Part shown: positions 6,492 to 8,362 of the stretch, piece after piece | How the letters are laid out: each line of letters starts with the position of its first letter | Numbering within the stretch: position 1 is the first letter of the stretch | Source of the DNA: DATKZS01 sp035527835 [NCBI: bacterium] | Lineage (GTDB): Bacteria > RBG-13-61-14 | Direction of reading: 5' to 3' | Assembly: GCA_035527835.1 (NCBI GenBank) | Contig: DATKZS010000062.1 | Span: forward strand, 1 to 8,362 | Length of the DNA: 8,362 nt | Notes under the pieces: generated by a model | Seen by the model: the letters and a program-made list of their open reading frames with translations, nothing else | What the model was told of the DNA's origin: nothing | Databases searched by the model: none | Made by a program: the position numbers and the translations under genes

Positions 6492-6579
6492 GCTATGGGG
6501 GCGACCCGTTGTCATACGAAAGCGGCATTTCACGGCCATCGGAAAACGTGATGCAATGGAGGCTGACAGGGATTGGAAA

Positions 6580-6623
6580 CCGAACCTCCGCATCTTATGC
6601 GGATCAATCTAATTATTGTTCGG
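6580..6623. terminator. Hairpin between the AI-2E and cardiolipin synthase genes, possible weak terminator
   Basis: TCCGCAT (6587-6593) and ATGCGGA (6597-6603) pair perfectly around a 3-base loop. CCGAAC (6580-6585) and GTTCGG (6618-6623) could pair outside it. An AT-rich stretch with a few T residues (TCAATCTAATTATTG) follows the inner stem, so weak termination is possible, but there is no clean T run. It lies about 90 bases after the AI-2E stop and about 25-45 bases before the next start. Confidence 0.35.
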
Positions 6624-6634
6624 CAAGGAGACGT

Positions 6635-6661
6635 GGAGTCAACGCCGATGAGTAGGATGAC
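6635..6661 (+). repeat. Fragment of the leader repeat, copy C, spanning the cardiolipin synthase start
   Basis: These 27 bases match 5098-5124 of copy B at 25 positions, including an exact 18-base run GCCGATGAGTAGGATGAC (6644-6661 and 5107-5124). In copy A the same stretch (3472-3498) differs at a few positions. The segment contains GGAG (6635-6638) and the ATG at 6648, so it supplies both the ribosome-binding site and the first codons (MSRMT) of the gene. Similarity to the other copies fades after 6661. Confidence 0.7.
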
Positions 6662-8069
6662 GTTGTTCTGGGTGTGCGTTTACACGCTGAGCGCCTATGC
6701 CCTGTTCCGCGCGGTCTCGCGGCGGCACGGGGTGGAGGCGACGCTGGCCTGGGTGTTCGCCATCGTGGCCTTGCCGGTGGTGGGCGCCGTTTCTTACCTG
6801 TTGCTCTCCAGCCCCGGGATCAGGCGCACCACCCGACGCAAGCGCATCTCGGCCAGGACGCTACGCAAGACCCTGAGCCGGCCAGGGCACGCCGCGCCGG
6901 GGCTGTCCGTGGATGCGCTGGAAGGCTCGCTCCTGCAACTCGCGGTCAGCCTGACCGGGCTCATGCCGACGGCGGGCAATCGGGTCGAGCTACTGGCCGA
7001 TAATAAAGACGCGGTGGCGAAGATGAGGGCGGCGGTGACGTCCGCCCGCCACAGCGTCTGGTCGGAGTATTACATCATTCAAAACGACGAGACCGGCCAC
7101 CACTTTTTGGAGGACCTGACTGAGCGGGCCCGGGCGGGGGTGGAGGTCAGACTACTTTATGACGCCCTGGGCTCGATGGGCCTGGACGCGGCGCGGCTTA
7201 AGGCCCTGAAGTCCGCAGGCGGCAAGGTGGAAGCGTTTTTGCCCATCAATCCTCTGCGCCGGCGCTGGTCGGTGCATCTGCGTAACCACCGCAAGATGAT
7301 TGTCGTGGACGGCAAGATCGGCTTCACCGGCGGCATGAACGTGGGCGACGAATATTCGGGATCGTCGCGGCGGAAAGGCGCCCAGGTCTTTCACGACACG
7401 CACCTGATGCTGCGCGGCCCGGCGGTGGGCGGACTGGCGCAGACGTTCGTGGAGGACTGGTTGTTCGCCACCGACGAGCAGTTGCCGCCGCCGCCCCACC
7501 CTTCAGCCGAGGCGGACGACGCTTCGATCGTGGCGGTGGTCCCGAGCGGGCCCGATCAGGAGCATAACGCCAACGCTCTCGTCTTCTTCGCCGGCATCGC
7601 CTCCGCCCGGAACAAGGTCTTCCTCACCAGCCCCTATTTCATCCCGGACCAGGCCATTTTCCAGGCCCTGATCAGCGCGGCCATGCGGGGGGTGGACGTG
7701 CGCGTCCTGGTGCCCAGGAAGGGCGACATCGCCTTGGTGGGCGCGGCGGCGAGATCGTATTTCTTGTCGCTGGTGCGCGGGGGAGTGCGCGTGTTCGAGT
7801 ACCTGCCTTCCATGCTCCATGCCAAGACCTTGATGGTGGACGACCGCTGGGGCATCGTGGGCAGCGCCAACCTCGACATCCGCAGCTTCCGCCTCAACTT
7901 CGAACTCGGGGCCCTGGTGCTGGACCCCGTGTTCGCGCGCGAGCTGGAAGCCCGCTTCCACCACGACCTGGCCGCAAGCGCGGAGGTGACCAAAGAGGCG
8001 CTCGGCTCCCGGGGTCGCCTGGTCAAGCTTAAAGACAGCTTCGCCCGGTTGTTGTCGCCGTTGATGTGA
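6648..8069 (+). CDS. cls: Cardiolipin synthase-type phospholipase D family protein
   Basis: The product has 473 residues from ATG 6648, with GGAG (6635-6638) 9 bases upstream; ATG 6657 is an alternative start. An in-frame ATG at 6573 would add 25 polar residues ahead of the first helix and has no ribosome-binding site. Two N-terminal transmembrane helices (about 5-23 and 33-53) match the PLDc_N/PLDNF anchor of bacterial Cls. Two HKD catalytic motifs follow: HRKMIVVD (H214, K216, D221), with IGFTGGMNVGDEY after it, and HAKTLMVD (H391, K393, D398), with GIVGSANLDIRSF after it. SEYYIIQND (about 139-147) and TSPYFIPD (327-334) are usual Cls landmarks. The enzyme would make cardiolipin by phosphatidyl transfer at the inner membrane. 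Length is typical of ClsA-like enzymes (about 470-490). Other PLD-family phosphatidyltransferases cannot be excluded. Confidence 0.93.
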   Translation: MSRMTLFWVCVYTLSAYALFRAVSRRHGVEATLAWVFAIVALPVVGAVSYLLLSSPGIRRTTRRKRISARTLRKTLSRPGHAAPGLSVDALEGSLLQLAVSLTGLMPTAGNRVELLADNKDAVAKMRAAVTSARHSVWSEYYIIQNDETGHHFLEDLTERARAGVEVRLLYDALGSMGLDAARLKALKSAGGKVEAFLPINPLRRRWSVHLRNHRKMIVVDGKIGFTGGMNVGDEYSGSSRRKGAQVFHDTHLMLRGPAVGGLAQTFVEDWLFATDEQLPPPPHPSAEADDASIVAVVPSGPDQEHNANALVFFAGIASARNKVFLTSPYFIPDQAIFQALISAAMRGVDVRVLVPRKGDIALVGAAARSYFLSLVRGGVRVFEYLPSMLHAKTLMVDDRWGIVGSANLDIRSFRLNFELGALVLDPVFARELEARFHHDLAASAEVTKEALGSRGRLVKLKDSFARLLSPLM

Positions 8070-8111
8070 TGCGCTCTTCGGTCTCGGCCCCGCCACTGCT
8101 TTCGTGGCATG

Positions 8112-8204
8112 GGGGTCAGGTCTCGACATTAGACATTTCTTTTGAGAACGCGAATATTTATTGCTATAAGATATAGGTAATGTCTTATGTCGAGACCTGA
8201 CCCC
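8112..8204. mobile_element. Long terminal-inverted-repeat palindrome, REP/MITE-like
   Basis: The arms at 8112-8137 and 8179-8204 are 26 bases each and are reverse complements with one mismatch (8130 against 8186). They begin GGGGTCAGGTCTCGACATT and end in GACCTGACCCC, with 41 AT-rich bases between. The interior holds a second small dyad, CTATA (8164-8168) and TATAG (8172-8176). There is no coding capacity. Sequences ending GGGGTCAGG...CCTGACCCC are, as I recall, typical of repeats moved by REP-associated tyrosine transposases in deltaproteobacteria; no such gene lies in the window. It follows the cardiolipin synthase stop by 42 bases and could also act as a bidirectional terminator. Confidence 0.75.
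8142..8170 (+). promoter_or_regulatory. Sigma70-like promoter inside the palindrome loop
   Basis: TTGAGA (8142-8147) and TATAAG (8165-8170) each match five of six bases of the -35 and -10 consensus and are exactly 17 bases apart. The direction is rightward, through the right arm of the palindrome into the membrane peptide frame that follows. The loop is AT-rich, so a chance match is possible. Confidence 0.4.
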
Positions 8205-8347
8205 TTCTTCTACAGGTTGATAAGATCAACGCGGGCGGCGACGCGGGGGGATTGCTGATTACTATCCTCGTGGTCGTGCTGCTGGTGGTTCTAATCCTCT
8301 GGCTGCTGAGGGTCTCCAATAAGGACCTTAAGCAGGCCAAGGAATAA
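8201..8347 (+). pseudogene. Start-less small membrane protein remnant
   Basis: The frame closed by TAA 8345-8347 opens after a TGA at 8198-8200, which lies inside the right arm of the palindrome. It has no usable ATG, GTG or TTG before its hydrophobic segment. It reads DKINAGGDAGG, then an uninterrupted helix LLITILVVVLLVVLILWLL, then a charged tail RVSNKDLKQAKE. Signal-anchor-like hydrophobicity with a polar N-terminus and basic C-terminal tail suggests a real single-span small membrane protein. Its first codons were probably lost where the repeat abuts it at about 8205. A non-standard start such as ATC 8225 is the alternative. No family is recognised. Confidence 0.5.
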
Positions 8348-8362
8348 TAACCGATAATTAGG

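Noticed and set aside
6556-6612. 18-codon frame starting MEADRDWKPNL between the AI-2E and cardiolipin synthase genes
   Set aside because: It is too short, has no recognisable similarity and no clear ribosome-binding site; chance is the simplest explanation.
6573-6647. N-terminal extension of cardiolipin synthase from ATG 6573
   Set aside because: It overlaps the hairpin at 6587-6603, lacks a ribosome-binding site and would add 25 polar residues ahead of the first membrane helix.
8092-8108. GCCAC/GTGGC dyad after the cardiolipin synthase stop
   Set aside because: It is a 5-bp stem without a T tract and could easily arise by chance in this GC content.
7503-8129. Minus-strand open frames opposite the cardiolipin synthase gene
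   Set aside because: They are antisense to the second HKD domain, histidine- and arginine-rich, and look like GC-driven shadow frames.

Overview
The window reads as a piece of Gram-negative chromosome with moderately high GC. Every convincing gene is on the + strand, and almost all of them encode cell-envelope proteins. An OmpA-type peptidoglycan-binding protein, an AsmA-type protein and two likely lipoproteins imply an outer membrane. The gene mix and the dispersed palindromes ending in GGGGTCA/TGACCCC suggest a deltaproteobacterial (Desulfobacterota-like) environmental genome. That placement is inferred from memory and was not tested. I see no rRNA, tRNA, CRISPR array, transposase gene or phage gene.

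Layout. 2-154: end of a tiny two-helix membrane protein of the lmo0937/DUF5670 type, cut by the window edge. 264-764: exported, probably lipid-anchored protein of unknown function. 916-2001: secreted vWA-like domain + thrombospondin type 3 calcium repeat + OmpA domain. 2032-2064: perfect 14-bp palindrome. 2126-2377: GlsB/YeaQ/YmgE stress membrane protein. 2491-3366: M48 zinc metalloprotease with a lipoprotein signal. 3575-4996: AsmA-family protein. 5265-6491: AI-2E-family (PF01594) membrane permease. 6648-8069: cardiolipin synthase-type phospholipase D protein. 8112-8204: long near-perfect inverted repeat. 8201-8347: membrane peptide frame with no start codon, abutting that repeat.

The genes fit an envelope maintenance and stress set: peptidoglycan tethering, outer-membrane protein quality control, phospholipid handling and synthesis, and small stress-type membrane proteins. 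They are separated by gaps of about 110-270 bases and nearly all have their own Shine-Dalgarno sequence, so this is a co-oriented neighbourhood and not one tight operon.

The most unusual content lies between the genes. A 98-base sequence occurs twice at about 90% identity, once as the leader of the AsmA gene and once ahead of the AI-2E gene. A 27-base piece of the same sequence forms the ribosome-binding and start region of the cardiolipin synthase gene. Just upstream of the second copy is a decayed duplicate of the first codons of the AI-2E gene. Four places carry (G)GGGTCA-type ends, two of them as complete palindromes, which resembles REP sequences mobilised by REP-associated tyrosine transposases. 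No wholly new protein system is evident. The best leads are the dispersed leader repeat and the palindrome that seems to have removed the start of a small membrane-protein gene while carrying a promoter-like sequence in its loop.
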